From positions 62,001 to 126,000 of the IMG/VR virus record IMGVR_UViG_3300034685_000200: a stretch of DNA of 64,000 nucleotides; one strand, 5' to 3'. A model generated the notes under the pieces. The model worked only from the letters and a program-made list of their open reading frames with translations. It made no database searches and had not been told where the DNA came from. The first letter of the stretch is position 1. Each line of letters starts with the position of its first letter. Made by a program: the position numbers and the translations under genes. Shown here piece by piece: positions 9,137-18,912 of the stretch. Source of the DNA: a virus.

Positions 9137-9424
9137 GTGAAAACTGAAACGCATTCTTGTGGTTACGATGAATCTCGTTTGAGTTTCAACACAACGGATG
9201 CGGATGCATTCAGAGGGTACTGGACGGAAGAGGAGTTGGAGCTTCCTCACCAGGTGTTTGATGAGCCTAGTCCGACTCCCGAAACTGAATTGAGTGGATG
9301 GGGTCTATTTAACACCTATACAAAGCGTCTCTTGCGTGGATTTTTCAGAACAAAAGACGAAGCCATGCTCGATCTGGAAAGCTACAGTGTCGAAAAATGG
9401 AAAAAATTAGGAAAAATCCAATGA
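9137..9424 (+). CDS. Small hypothetical protein, 95 aa (start uncertain, possible nonsense at 9107)
   Basis: GTG-initiated ORF ending on TGA, with no SD in front of the GTG. Upstream in the same frame is ATG 9089 with a very good SD (GGGAGGAG), but that frame meets TAA after six codons (9107). Either the gene really starts at 9137, or the native start is 9089 and an ochre mutation (for example CAA to TAA) broke it. The product is acidic, with a WTEEELELP segment; family unknown. Confidence 0.55.
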   Translation: MKTETHSCGYDESRLSFNTTDADAFRGYWTEEELELPHQVFDEPSPTPETELSGWGLFNTYTKRLLRGFFRTKDEAMLDLESYSVEKWKKLGKIQ

Positions 9425-9465
9425 TTGTTCCTGTTCGTGTGAAACTTAAATTAGACGAGGTTTAA

Positions 9466-9693
9466 TTGTTGCTAAATCACTGTATCCGATGCGGTAAGTT
9501 TTAGTTTAACGAAGAAGAAAATCTAGAGTTGTTAGATAATGAATCGTACACTAGTGGTCTGTGCTTAGATTGTTTCGTTTAGTATGTAAGGATTCAAAAA
9601 GGTAGGGTTTGTTTTCTTCATTGGAATTCGTGCGAAGATTCGGAATGCACGTTTTTTGAATATTGTAAAAAGAGATCGGGAGAATTTGTCTAA
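9466..9693 (+). CDS. Small Cys-rich (CxxC) putative zinc-binding protein, recoded (two TAG)
   Basis: 75 residues from TTG 9466 (TTG 9469 is possible; GAGG upstream) with TAG at 9502 and 9574. In the standard code no gene is visible here. With readthrough, two Cys pairs appear (CIRCGK and CLDC) with the spacing of a zinc ribbon, followed by more Cys residues in the C-terminal half. The stop codon TAA lies in the loop of a strong terminator. Role unknown; small zinc-ribbon proteins in phages often bind nucleic acid or RNA polymerase. Confidence 0.72.
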
Positions 9694-9713
9694 CCTTCTC
9701 CCGATCTTTTTTT
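9674..9713 (+). terminator. Rho-independent terminator
   Basis: Perfect 11-bp stem GATCGGGAGAA/TTCTCCCGATC with an 11-base loop followed by seven T. It overlaps the end of the preceding gene. Confidence 0.92.
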
Positions 9714-9763
9714 GTGTTTTTCTTTTCGGGTGTACTTTTTTTTGTCTTGGATTGTTTTTGTTT

Positions 9764-9790
9764 TGAGGCGGCTGGGAAGAAGCCGCCTCA
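9764..9790. repeat. 10-bp perfect inverted repeat between convergent genes
   Basis: TGAGGCGGCT and AGCCGCCTCA separated by 7 bases. It lies just beyond the stop of the minus-strand gene ending at 9805. No T run follows on either strand, so it may be a transcript 3'-end stabiliser rather than a classic terminator. Confidence 0.6.
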
Positions 9791-9804
9791 CGTTAGCTAT
9801 CGGT

Positions 9805-10311
9805 CTACGCCGCTTCTTTTGTTTCATCTAAAAACTCCTTTATCGAATCAATCTTAAATTTTCGAAACCTATTTGTTTTAAATTCATTTTCAATTTCCCG
9901 CTTTGCTAGGGTAAGTTCTCGGCTTTTGACGGGTTTGTATTCACCCTTTTTCAAAACCTTTTTCTTTACGACATAACCCGAAAGATAAAGCTGTTCTGGT
10001 TTGTCCTTCAGCATGGAGATACCAGGTGCCACGTTCACATAAACGGGTCCCTTCCGCTTGGCATCGGGATCGTATGTTTTGGGTTGAAAGCGCCCACCAA
10101 CATCCAGGACGGCCTTTTCTGCGACCTTGGGGTAGTGCTTTTTGAGATGATCCGAGATTTTTTCAAGATTTTTTTCGAACCAACGCTTATCCCGTTTGGC
10201 GACGGCACCGAACGGGATTCGGGTATTGATCACAAATTCGGCGACTTCTCCCTTGGAATTTTCATAAATGAATTTCACAATCTTTTTTTCTGCGATTTGT
10301 TCAATGTCCAT
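9805..10311 (-). CDS. Hypothetical basic protein, 168 aa
   Basis: ATG at 10311 has a near-perfect SD (AAGGAGG, 5 bases away), so I prefer it to the upstream ATG in the same frame. Lys-rich, mixed helix/strand, no TAG, ends on TAA. I recognise no domain; the basic character would fit a nucleic-acid-binding role. It is divergent from gmhA and shares an intergenic region of about 200 bases with it. Confidence 0.75.
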   Translation of the reverse strand: MDIEQIAEKKIVKFIYENSKGEVAEFVINTRIPFGAVAKRDKRWFEKNLEKISDHLKKHYPKVAEKAVLDVGGRFQPKTYDPDAKRKGPVYVNVAPGISMLKDKPEQLYLSGYVVKKKVLKKGEYKPVKSRELTLAKREIENEFKTNRFRKFKIDSIKEFLDETKEAA

Positions 10312-10453
10312 GGTGTCCTCCTTCAATCTTGTTTTGTAATTATGTTATATCACAGTTATTGAACAATGTCAATAGCTATTTAATCACATTCATCATTGTT
10401 GTTTACATGTTAAATGGATGCCGGTCGCTTTTTAACACCCGGTAAATTTTTCG

Positions 10454-10482
10454 TTGACATTTCCTGTCTCATAAAGTATATT
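10454..10482 (+). promoter_or_regulatory. Sigma70-type promoter for gmhA
   Basis: TTGACA at 10454, exactly 17 bases, then TATATT at 10477; the gmhA start codon lies 30 bases downstream. Confidence 0.85.
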
Positions 10483-10511
10483 TTGTGCGAACCATAAAAC
10501 AGGAGGTGCCT

Positions 10512-11090
10512 ATGAACATTTACGAAATTATGAAGACTGTGGATGTTGATGAAAAAATTATGGAAAACGTAGCATTGCACATTGCCCGTGGATTCGATCG
10601 TGGATTTGCAGTGTTGGCTTGTGGTAATGGAGGAAGCGCCACACATGCACAACATCTTGTGGCTGAATTAGTGGGTCGTTGTTTTCGTGATCGTGATCCT
10701 CTTCCTGCAATCTGTCTTAATTCTGACATTGCTGTGATGACTGCTATTTCCAATGATTATGGTTATGAAAATGTATTCGCACGCCAAGCACTTGCATTTG
10801 TGGACATTAGTTCTACAATCATTGGTTTTTCCACAAGTGGCAAATCAGCAAACGTTGTAAAAGCATTTAATAGTGTGAAAGGATATCCTCACATCATCCG
10901 AGTTGCATTTGTTGGTGGAATGAATGAAGAAACTCCTCTTGCCGAATCTGCTACCCATGTTTTTCATGTGAAATCGGACAATACCCAATTTGTTCAGGAA
11001 ATGCACCAAATTCTTATTCACGAGTTTGTGAGAATCGTTGAAGCGGAATACAAAAAAATTCAACAAAAGGCCATCGAACAATATTTTTAA
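10512..11090 (+). CDS. gmhA: Phosphoheptose isomerase (sedoheptulose 7-phosphate isomerase), SIS domain
   Basis: 192 residues with SD AGGAGG. GmhA converts sedoheptulose 7-phosphate to D-glycero-D-manno-heptose 7-phosphate, the first step of nucleotide-activated heptose synthesis for LPS, S-layer or capsule. The SIS-domain signature is strong: CGNGGSATHAQHLVAELVGR near the N terminus, then SNDYGYENVFARQ and GFSTSGKSANVV, with a C-terminal QEMHQILIHEFVR helix. Length matches the family. It has its own sigma70 promoter and terminator, no TAG, and no other heptose gene nearby, so it is a stand-alone auxiliary metabolic gene. Confidence 0.93.
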   Translation: MNIYEIMKTVDVDEKIMENVALHIARGFDRGFAVLACGNGGSATHAQHLVAELVGRCFRDRDPLPAICLNSDIAVMTAISNDYGYENVFARQALAFVDISSTIIGFSTSGKSANVVKAFNSVKGYPHIIRVAFVGGMNEETPLAESATHVFHVKSDNTQFVQEMHQILIHEFVRIVEAEYKKIQQKAIEQYF

Positions 11091-11096
11091 AGCTGA

Positions 11097-11131
11097 GTGG
11101 GGGACAATAATCCCCCATTCTGATTTTTTTG
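11097..11131 (+). terminator. Rho-independent terminator after gmhA
   Basis: Stem TGGGGG/CCCCCA with loop ACAATAAT, followed by ATTCTGA and a run of seven T. Confidence 0.8.
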
Positions 11132-11167
11132 TATGACAAGCATTTACATTAAACTTTGGAGTGCAAC

Positions 11168-12427
11168 ATGAATTTAATAATTGGTGATCTCCATTTAACA
11201 AATGAAATAAATGATCGATATAGTATTCAGATGGAACACTTGAAGTACGTTCTTGATGAACTAAAGGATAAATTTTTCAACGGCAACTTATCGATTGATA
11301 GGATAACCCTACTTGGTGATGTTATGGATTGCGAATACATAACCTATCGAAAGGTTGTGTATTTTAACGATTTTATTCAGTTTTTGAAATCCACGTTTTC
11401 TGAAACAAAAGACATTAAGATCATCATTGGAAATCATGATAAGTATTCCACGATTGATGGGGAAAAAAATAACATCCTTCGCTATTTCCACGATGATATT
11501 ATTAGTGTTCCGACAGTTGAAAATGGAATACTTTATCTTCCCCATTACTACAACAAGGAAAATCTTGATTTGTCGATTCTCGATGAAGGCGTAAAGGTTG
11601 TTTTGGCCCACGCTGGAACGAGGGACGTATTTGGTAATGATGAAGTTACCGTGGAGTATTTGAGCAAACACTTTAGCTCTGATGTACCAATTATTTCAGG
11701 TCATTTGCATAAGTACACATTTAATCAAAAGAAAAATTATTATATTATCGGTGCCATGAAAGCCGAATCGTTTAATGACGAGCGGCTTGGATGTTACGTT
11801 TCTTTGATTGATGAGGAAACTGGGAAGGTATTCTTTCTTGAGATTCCATATTACAAAGTTTATCAGATCATCCGTGGTGAGACGGAAACCGAAATCAAGG
11901 AAAATTTGGAAAGAGTTTTTAGCGATATTATAAATCTCAATACTCAAATTCGGTTGCTGGATGAAAATGAAAACGTTGTCTTTGAATCGAATTTGGGCGT
12001 TGATTCGCTGTTTACTCGAATCGTGAATTTGCGCTTTGAAATTGACAATGGAGAAGTGAAGCCCAAAAACGTGAGTGCTCTTTTGGAGTTGGTGATCCAC
12101 GAAATTGAAAATGATTTGTTCCACGCATCGAAGCCGAAAATCAACAGTGTTTTCAAGCTTACAAAGACAAAGGATGAAAAATCTGATGAGGAGGCTTTGG
12201 AAGTCGATGAGATTGTGGCACGAACCAATGTGATTCTACCAAAAGTTACCGAGTTCGTGAACGATATTAGAAATTCGAACGATAAAACGAAACAAATAAA
12301 AAAGCACATTGACTCCATTACGGAAGATGAGTTATCAGCTTTTGCGAGATATCTTGCGTTCATGGAGTTTGGGGAAGAGTTTGAAACAATTAAATCCTTG
12401 ATTTTCGGTGAAAAAATTGAAGGATGA
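11168..12427 (+). CDS. Calcineurin-like metallophosphoesterase, Mre11/SbcD-like
   Basis: 419 residues from ATG 11168 (GGAG upstream). All metallophosphoesterase motifs are present in order: GDLHL (D7, H9), GDVMD, GNHDK, AHAG and GHLHKY, which build the two-metal site. The N-terminal 200 residues form the catalytic domain; the Glu/Lys-rich C-terminal half is probably helical. In phages such proteins are usually the nuclease subunit (SbcD/gp47) of a recombination complex, but no SbcC/gp46 ATPase is in the window, so a different phosphoesterase role is possible. No TAG. Confidence 0.88.
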   Translation: MNLIIGDLHLTNEINDRYSIQMEHLKYVLDELKDKFFNGNLSIDRITLLGDVMDCEYITYRKVVYFNDFIQFLKSTFSETKDIKIIIGNHDKYSTIDGEKNNILRYFHDDIISVPTVENGILYLPHYYNKENLDLSILDEGVKVVLAHAGTRDVFGNDEVTVEYLSKHFSSDVPIISGHLHKYTFNQKKNYYIIGAMKAESFNDERLGCYVSLIDEETGKVFFLEIPYYKVYQIIRGETETEIKENLERVFSDIINLNTQIRLLDENENVVFESNLGVDSLFTRIVNLRFEIDNGEVKPKNVSALLELVIHEIENDLFHASKPKINSVFKLTKTKDEKSDEEALEVDEIVARTNVILPKVTEFVNDIRNSNDKTKQIKKHIDSITEDELSAFARYLAFMEFGEEFETIKSLIFGEKIEG

Positions 12428-12430
12428 AAA

Positions 12431-13093
12431 ATGGGATATTTATTTCATGTGCCTAAAATCGTGATGGATGCCCACATGACCTTTGGTGTGTGTCATTGCG
12501 CCATTGGTCTTGTGGATGATCATTTTCGTTACGTTTATCCCGGTGAAGATTTGTTTTTGAAGCTGGAATGGCACAAATCGTTTTATCGTGGAAGTGTCGG
12601 GTTTCTAAATAATTCCAGCATTGTGATTCCACCGGCGAGTACGCTTTATAGCGAGAGGTTTATTCGATCGATTCAGGAAGAAGATGCATTCTATTTGGGT
12701 TATGAAAATAAGCAGAAAATCGTTCAAGTGGTTGGGAATTCCAATGATAAAATTGTTGCGAGTTTTCCACTCGCTTTTTACAACGAACCCCCATTGGACA
12801 CACCAGCCAGAAAGCTTAATTTCGCCGTGGCAACGTATTCCAATGCAACGGTGCATTTTCTAAGTCTCGTTCGGGCTATCGAGTTTCTGACTCGTTACGT
12901 CGCTCATCCCACGAAGGTGCATCCAGAAATTGCAAGGATTTATGGGAGTGAGAATCGCATTGTGAATTTCCATGTGGGGGGTGACAACGAAGATGTATTC
13001 ATCCAGGCTGTTGCTAAGTCGCTGAATGATTCATTGGTTTATATTACGTTTGGTCTTTATCCCCTTCCCACTCCATCAAGTGTAGCAAAATAA
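12431..13093 (+). CDS. Hypothetical protein, 220 aa
   Basis: Starts 3 bases after the phosphoesterase stop, so it is probably translated from the same mRNA. Soluble, mixed composition, no TAG, ends on TAA. No recognised motif. Its position suggests a role linked to the phosphoesterase, but the sequence does not show one. Confidence 0.72.
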   Translation: MGYLFHVPKIVMDAHMTFGVCHCAIGLVDDHFRYVYPGEDLFLKLEWHKSFYRGSVGFLNNSSIVIPPASTLYSERFIRSIQEEDAFYLGYENKQKIVQVVGNSNDKIVASFPLAFYNEPPLDTPARKLNFAVATYSNATVHFLSLVRAIEFLTRYVAHPTKVHPEIARIYGSENRIVNFHVGGDNEDVFIQAVAKSLNDSLVYITFGLYPLPTPSSVAK

Positions 13094-13142
13094 AAGCACT
13101 AATTTTTTGATATGTAAAAACATAAAAAATGGGGATATTTAC

Positions 13143-14564
13143 ATGATTTTACAAAATTTCAAATCGAAGAAACAAATCTATTAGGACTTGTCGTTGATTC
13201 AAAATAACTGGAAACATTTAGTGGATCGTTGTTTTCAGGATATACTCTCACGCCATCGCTTGTTTGAGACGGTTGTTCTCGATGGGACGACCGTCTTTTT
13301 TGATGATCGACCTGTTGAAGAAGCTCTTATTCAGAGTCAGCCGATTAGATTTAATACATATTATTCTGATGTTACTGAACTTTTAACAGCATCGGTTGAT
13401 GAACTAAGGGAAAAGCTCAACGAATTTTTGATTTATATACCATTTAGTAAAAAACGCTTTCGTAGACAGATTGAACTTAAATCTCAGACAGATACAATTC
13501 GTTCAACAAATCAGTTACAGGAAAAGTTTTTTAAGTATATCGACAGGGTTCGTGTTCTTTGCTGTTTTAATGATAGTAAATATTTTAATTACCGATATAA
13601 TCCACAAATTATCAAGAATATGTTTACTTCGTTTGCCGAGGATGTGACTTCATCCGATTTTACGTTCCACGCTCCCGTGTGGACGGATCTTTTCACGTTT
13701 GTTTTTCAGGCCGTTGATGACACCATCTTTTGGCTTTCACCCGATTCCACGATCTAGTTGGATGTGACGGGATTGTTGGGTGATTTCACGATGAATGTCC
13801 CCCTGGTTCGTCGGGTGATTTCCCATGATGCTACTACCCTGGATAGAACGGTTGGTGACCAAACGGATGTTTTGGCCTATCAATGGAGGGGTTTATCGGG
13901 GTTTGTTCCTGGCTTGGAAAAATGGGATTTTACATTTGATAGCAATTCATTTCTTCCCGCTTCCCACGTAGTGGTTCCAACCATGGCCTTTCAGATTTTG
14001 GGGCGGCGAAATCTCGTGGTCTTCAACACGATTTCCAGCAGATCCGAAGAGTGGTTGAGTGGGTATCCCATTCCCTACGGAGATTGGTTGTGGTCCGCTT
14101 TGACGTTTCATTACGGCTTTGACGAGACGACGGTTTCTCAGTGGTTACGCCTGGCCGTGGCACTGGTTCATCATCGGGTGTTGGAAAATGCCCAAATTGG
14201 AATTTTTTCATCGGTTCTCAAATTGGTGTCGGGCACGGAACATGTTTCTCCCAACCTTAAGTAGAGAAACGTTGCGTTCGATCTTTTGTCCGATGTGGTA
14301 TCGAGGATTTCGTTTAACGAACAACGTGAAATCGTCTGGAATGATAAAACTGTTATTTGGAATTTAGATCATACATTCAGTGGATTGGAAGTTCTTCAGA
14401 TTATGTCGGAAATCAATCGGATTGTATTTATTTTTTGTTTTGAATCAGATGTGATGGGTTCTCAAAATCTTCTCCCCCAATTTTCATATTATGCTAAAGA
14501 TCCTTCTTACGGTGGTGCAACGAACATGACGATTCATTTCACTGTAAATAATGTAAAATTGTAA
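13143..14564 (+). CDS. Recoded protein, 473 aa, likely virion component (three TAG)
   Basis: ATG 13143 leads through TAG at 13182, 13755 and 14262 to TAA at 14562 in one frame. The composition (many Trp, Phe, Asp, Ser and short beta-type stretches) matches the giant late proteins at 28-59 kb, so I infer a structural role. No known domain seen. It converges on the minus-strand gene ending at 14566, with one base between the two stop codons. Confidence 0.8.
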
Positions 14565-14565
14565 C

Positions 14566-15189
14566 TTAAACTTGGATACACGATCCAATAAGTGTTGCAT
14601 CCACGTTAAGTAACAATAAAAATGATAAGTCAATTACATATCTAAGATAGTTTGCCTGTCCGGTTGGCGTTTTCTTGACGGATGGTTTTGTGAACATAAT
14701 GCACTTGAGTTCGCCGATATTTTCCAGAAGTGTGGAGTCTGGATCGTCATCGAAGAAGTCCCATAGTCTAAATTCAGTTCCGATAAGACAATATCTTGTC
14801 CCATCCAATGGTATATCCCACAGGTTCAAAATCGAGTTGGCTAACGCAAGTGATTCCTTATGTGTATAAATGGGGTTGTAGTCAATGTTGATTGAATAAT
14901 TGAGGATTCGAAAATTTTGTGTGTTTGCCGATGTAATGAATTCCGGTACAATGATAATCGGATAATCGTAGGATGTTTTTACTGCATTGAAAAAATCGAT
15001 GTTTTTTACATAGATCCAGTCGTCATTGGATGCTTCATTGATGTCGTCTGTAAGTGTTTTATCCAATGGATTAAGTGTGTTATCAGAATATGGATCATAT
15101 ACTAGTTTGAGATTTAATACTTCAGTTTGAAGATAGTTAAACAACTAATTTTTAAAGAGATAGTCGAAGTAAAAGATATAGGAATTCAT
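14566..15189 (-). CDS. Recoded hypothetical protein, 207 aa (one TAG)
   Basis: The true start is ATG at 15189, with SD AAAGGA about 12 bases upstream; 14 codons later it crosses a TAG (15145-15147). Without readthrough one would wrongly start at the TTG at 15144. The product is acidic and aromatic (WDFFDDDPDS), similar in style to virion proteins here. The C terminus has a short hydrophobic stretch (SFLLLLNVDATLIG). Function unknown. Confidence 0.78.
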
Positions 15190-15221
15190 GATGTTTAGAA
15201 TCCTTTCTATTGGAGTGGCGA

Positions 15222-15539
15222 ATGGACGCTTTAATAGCAAATACAATAAATTAGTTGATTACAAACAATCTGCCCGTATCGATTGCTGTTCTCGTGATTA
15301 TTTGTGCGTGGCTGTAGTATTTATATAAAAAATTTTGTAATTACATGGATAATTTCATAAATAAAATTGATGTATATACAAAACTTGTAAGGTCTAGTTA
15401 TGAAAAAATTCAGAGCTTATTAGATTATGCCCATAAAGATTTCATGCGTGAGAGTAGGTTTGAAGATAAAGTTGATTTGATTATTGCAGACTTAAAGGAA
15501 ATAAGAAAGGCCCTTTACTGGGGTAAACCAGGTAAATGA
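15222..15539 (+). CDS. Small membrane-anchored protein, recoded (two TAG), holin-like topology
   Basis: 105 residues from ATG 15222 (GGAG upstream), with TAG at 15252 and 15315. Residues 17-35 form one transmembrane segment (LPVSIAVLVIICAW), followed by a charged helical tail ending KALYWGKPGK. The second TAG falls at the end of the membrane segment, so without suppression only the anchor would be made. One N-terminal TM helix plus a long coiled-coil-like tail would fit a holin, spanin or tail/membrane accessory; the sequence does not decide. The stop overlaps the next start (ATGA). Confidence 0.78.
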
Positions 15540-16438
15540 CATATTTTGAGAACGATAACATTAAAGACTTAACTTCAAGTATACATTCATTTTGTAAATG
15601 TAATATACTTTCAAATAGTGATGTTTATGCGTATTTACGTCGATGTGGATACGGTGATGTTTCGTCTATTTGTGACAGTTTATTTTTGTCATGTGGAAAT
15701 ATCAGGTTTAGTTCAATAAAAGATAATGGTAATGATATTATCACTTTTATGATAAATAATAAATTATTTTCATTAATAGCAAAAGCATTCTATCATGATC
15801 AATTTTCTTGTCTGACACTATATTTAATAGATATGAGTGTGTATGATTTTGAGCTTAGAAATTATGGTTTTGGCACAATATTACTTAATTTTGTGGAGTG
15901 GTTGTTTTTCTATGTTGTGGAGCAAAAGTATAAGACAAATCTTTCCAATTTTTTAATTGTATTAACAAAATATAAATCAATACCATTTTAGTTGAAACGT
16001 GGATTTCAATTTACATATATAAGTGACGTTGCCGATAAGTTGGCATTCTATAAAACAATTGAGCTTATTGTTTGTATGAATGATTTCTTTGGTTTTTATC
16101 ATGTGAATCCTGTGGGTTTATATACTAAAACCGACGTAAGTATTCACGATATTTTATCGGGATGGATCTTCTCATTTTATGATGACATAATCAAAAGGCA
16201 TCAAACCAATTTTGATAGTATAATTTGTTATCATATTAAAGATTTATATAGAGATCGTTTAGGTTGCGAAGATGTTGACAAGCTAATCAAAATGTGTTAT
16301 GTGGATGTGTGTCGTCGTCTTTGTGACTACGTTTTGTGGAACAGTGGAGTGCTACGTGATTTGTAGAGTTTATTTTTATTGACAAAAACTGTTGATTTAA
16401 GCCTGTTAGGAGAAAATGTTTATCATGAAAGAAGTTAA
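15536..16438 (+). CDS. Recoded hypothetical protein, 300 aa (TAG at 15989 and 16364)
   Basis: Coupled to the previous gene by an ATGA overlap. It passes TAG 15989 between two open halves and a second TAG at 16364; after the second the frame stays open to TAA at 16436, overlapping the nuclease gene by 23 bases. The second TAG may instead be a used stop. The product is rich in aromatic residues, Ile and Cys, largely helical, and unknown. Confidence 0.7.
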
Positions 16439-17486
16439 AAAATACATACCAAAGGATGGAGAAATTCACATTCTAGTTGATGGGGGAGCTTTCCTTATCC
16501 CCTATTTACAATATAATCTAGTAATGTGGAATCGTGTGAACATAACACCTCTGGCAAAATTATTGGAATTGTATTTCAATACCACTGCATCAAATCCAAC
16601 GGCAAATTTTTATATTTTCATTGATAATGGAATTCCAAAACATGTGTCCATGATGAACGCAAGGTATAAGAAAAATAGAAATCATTCCATCAGAAGGCGT
16701 GAAGATGCCGTTGTTTCAGCCAACCTAAGTAAATCGCACCCCTATAGCATTAATCGGACGCTTATTCAATCCATATTTACTGATCTGGGTCATGGCGTGT
16801 ATTTTTTCAATGAAGCGGATTATCAATTGGGATACATCTTGAAGAAATTAGTCGATTCTGGTGTGGATACATCCCGTTGTTTTGTTTTTAGTCACGACAA
16901 CGATCTTGTTGCACTTTTGGAATATGCAAATGTATTTCATCGGGTTCGCAAAAACAAACAAATGCATTTGAATTTCTATCCTATTGGTTCTTATGATATG
17001 GTCGTTGATAAGCTACGTGTAGAAACATATGAAGAATATGTTATTATGAAGGCGTTGTTGGGCGATAAGGTAGATAATATCATGCCTCCCATGTTAATTA
17101 CAAAACGTTTTGTAACAAGTCTGTTCAATCGTTATAAACATGAATTTGGACATCTCACACTCGATAGATACAAAGCGTGTGATATTATCAGTGAAAAAGG
17201 ACTTCTCAAATATAAAGATAGTGAAAATTACGATGCCTTTCTTGAGCGTGTGGTGAAGGAATTTCTGACTAATTGTAAAATATTCGATGTATTCAATTGT
17301 GAATGGGTATTTGGGCAATCGGATAAAAACTATATTGATATTGTTTTTGAAACACAAATAAAACATAAGATCAACGTTAATATGCAAAAAGTGGCGGATA
17401 CGATTTTTCGTGTCTCTAAAACATATTACGATTTATTTAAAAAATGGCATGAAGTTGTTTACAAAAAACGGGGATTTAAGCGATGA
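16416..17486 (+). CDS. FEN-type 5'-3' exonuclease / flap endonuclease (phage RNase H family)
   Basis: 356 residues, no TAG. PIN-like nuclease motifs occur in order: LVDGGAF near the N terminus, FIDNGIPKHVS, YKKNRNHSIRR (the basic segment that contacts the flap), FFNEADYQLGYIL, VFSHDNDLVALL, and ALLGDKVDNIM, the H3TH-type GDxxDN signature. The family removes RNA primers and 5' flaps during lagging-strand synthesis. The start is ATG 16416 or 16425 (SD AGGAG). Its stop overlaps the next start (ATGA). It complements the polymerase at 0-4 kb. Confidence 0.88.
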   Translation: MFIMKEVKKYIPKDGEIHILVDGGAFLIPYLQYNLVMWNRVNITPLAKLLELYFNTTASNPTANFYIFIDNGIPKHVSMMNARYKKNRNHSIRRREDAVVSANLSKSHPYSINRTLIQSIFTDLGHGVYFFNEADYQLGYILKKLVDSGVDTSRCFVFSHDNDLVALLEYANVFHRVRKNKQMHLNFYPIGSYDMVVDKLRVETYEEYVIMKALLGDKVDNIMPPMLITKRFVTSLFNRYKHEFGHLTLDRYKACDIISEKGLLKYKDSENYDAFLERVVKEFLTNCKIFDVFNCEWVFGQSDKNYIDIVFETQIKHKINVNMQKVADTIFRVSKTYYDLFKKWHEVVYKKRGFKR

Positions 17487-18688
17487 ATGATATTAAATTT
17501 ACGAAAGCATTGGATGTTCGTGGTAGAAGGAAGGGGAAATACCCTAAAACTCGTATAAATTATGTACGAAAAGGTAAGGTTGTTTCCCGATAGGAATATA
17601 AAAAGTTCTAGAAAGAAAGTGAATTGGTTGCCCATGGTATTGGAGAATTTTCTAACAAAGATTTACTCAATTCAAGAAGATCGTGGAGAGATATCCGAAG
17701 AAAGATTGAAAAAGATAAAGATTATGCATTTGAGCAAATGTTGTTTCTATAGGAATTTCAAACCGATGCCGAACAGCTTGCCATGAGAACGATCTACAAA
17801 AACAATGTTGGATTCAATAAACCGGACGGTGCCTTTGTTGCAAAACTCATGAAGGGAATTCGTGAGGCGGGTGGTATCGGAAATTATCGTTCGTCCATTG
17901 GTGAAAAAGAGTAGGTAAAAATTGAAAACTCGATTCAAAAGCGCATGAAGAAATATTCGAGGCAATTATCGGATATTTTTAATGACAACAACCGCCGTCG
18001 CATGTTCCGATCATTGCGTGAGGCCGTGGTGATTGGAAAGATCCGTGGAAAGGGTGTTCCAGAACGTGAAGCCCTTCGTGTGGTAAGAGCCTTCAAGACT
18101 AGCGATTCATTGGGAAGACGCTTGGATTTTGTGGTCGTAAACACTGATCTTTCCGAGCGTGCCAAGCAGGTGTCGGCTGGAACCCTTGCCACAAAAACCT
18201 GGACCCCCATGGGAACCTACAATACGGTCATCTCGTCTCCTTTGGGTGCCCACGATGTGTTTCGTCAGGCCACCGTGGGAAGAGACGATGATGGGGTTAT
18301 GAACGATCTTTGGAACGAGTGGTTTTCCAAACAGGATGAAAAGGTTCAAAAGATCTTAAAAACCTTGTTGTATATTCCGTTTGCTCATCTATCGGATAAT
18401 GATCGTGTGATGGTTCAAACGATTCTTTCCCAAAATACAAAACCATTGGCTGGAATTTTAAATGTTTTTCGATATTTTACAAATAAGCACATCAATGCCA
18501 GGCTTTCCGATACGTACCGCTTTGGAAAGCTCGTTCGTGAACCGCAATTGTCAACGGTCGTTCGCAGGGAATCACTTGAAGTTGATTCAGATAAGACAAA
18601 GTAGTTTAAAAAGCGTGCTCAAAGTATTTTTTCGGGTGTTATAAACAAATTCTTAAAGAAAGTAAAAAAACCAAAAAAGGGGGAATAA
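17483..18688 (+). CDS. Recoded basic protein, 401 aa, likely virion-associated (five TAG)
   Basis: ATG 17483 overlaps the stop of the nuclease gene. TAG codons at 17591, 17609, 17750, 17912 and 18602 are read through to TAA at 18686. The N terminus is strongly basic (VRGRRKGKYPKTRINYVRKG), like the tails of the proteins at 7201 and 26494; the C terminus is also Lys-rich. The middle is helical, with runs such as RRRMFRSLREAVV. Function unknown; nucleic-acid contact inside the capsid would fit. Confidence 0.85.
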
Positions 18689-18691
18689 CAA

Positions 18692-18868
18692 ATGATCGTT
18701 TATTTTTTGAAGCCTCTTGGATATGAAAATTACCTAGGTCTAAAGTCTGTTCAGGATGTAAAACGGGTTCTCAAAAAACTTCAACCCGGAGATGAAATCA
18801 TCATCCGGGTTGGTGAAATGACAGATGAGGAGTTTGAGAAATTAAGCGATTTTAAGGGATTTGATTGA
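18692..18868 (+). CDS. Tiny acidic protein, member of a four-gene paralogue family
   Basis: 58 residues starting MIVYFLKPLG, ending EMTDEEFEKLSDFKGFD. It shares its plan (initial V-Y strand, central amphipathic helix, G-x-x-I-x-I-R strand, then a D/E-E-E-F/Y-E-K-L/M tail) with the products at 20452, 26131 and 26330. It sits 3 bases after the preceding gene and before a strong terminator. Unknown function; the size and charge recall small phage inhibitors of host proteins, which is speculation. Confidence 0.75.
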   Translation: MIVYFLKPLGYENYLGLKSVQDVKRVLKKLQPGDEIIIRVGEMTDEEFEKLSDFKGFD

Positions 18869-18875
18869 TGATATA

Positions 18876-18912
18876 AAAAACGTGCCACCAATTGGTGGCA
18901 CTTTTTTTTTTC
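18876..18912. terminator. Bidirectional Rho-independent terminator
   Basis: Perfect stem GTGCCACCAA/TTGGTGGCAC at 18882-18901 with A6 on one side and T10 on the other, between convergent genes. The minus-strand GHKL gene ends on TAG right at its edge. Confidence 0.93.

Noticed and set aside
9764-9790. Classic Rho-independent terminator
   Set aside because: The stem is perfect, but no T run follows on either strand.
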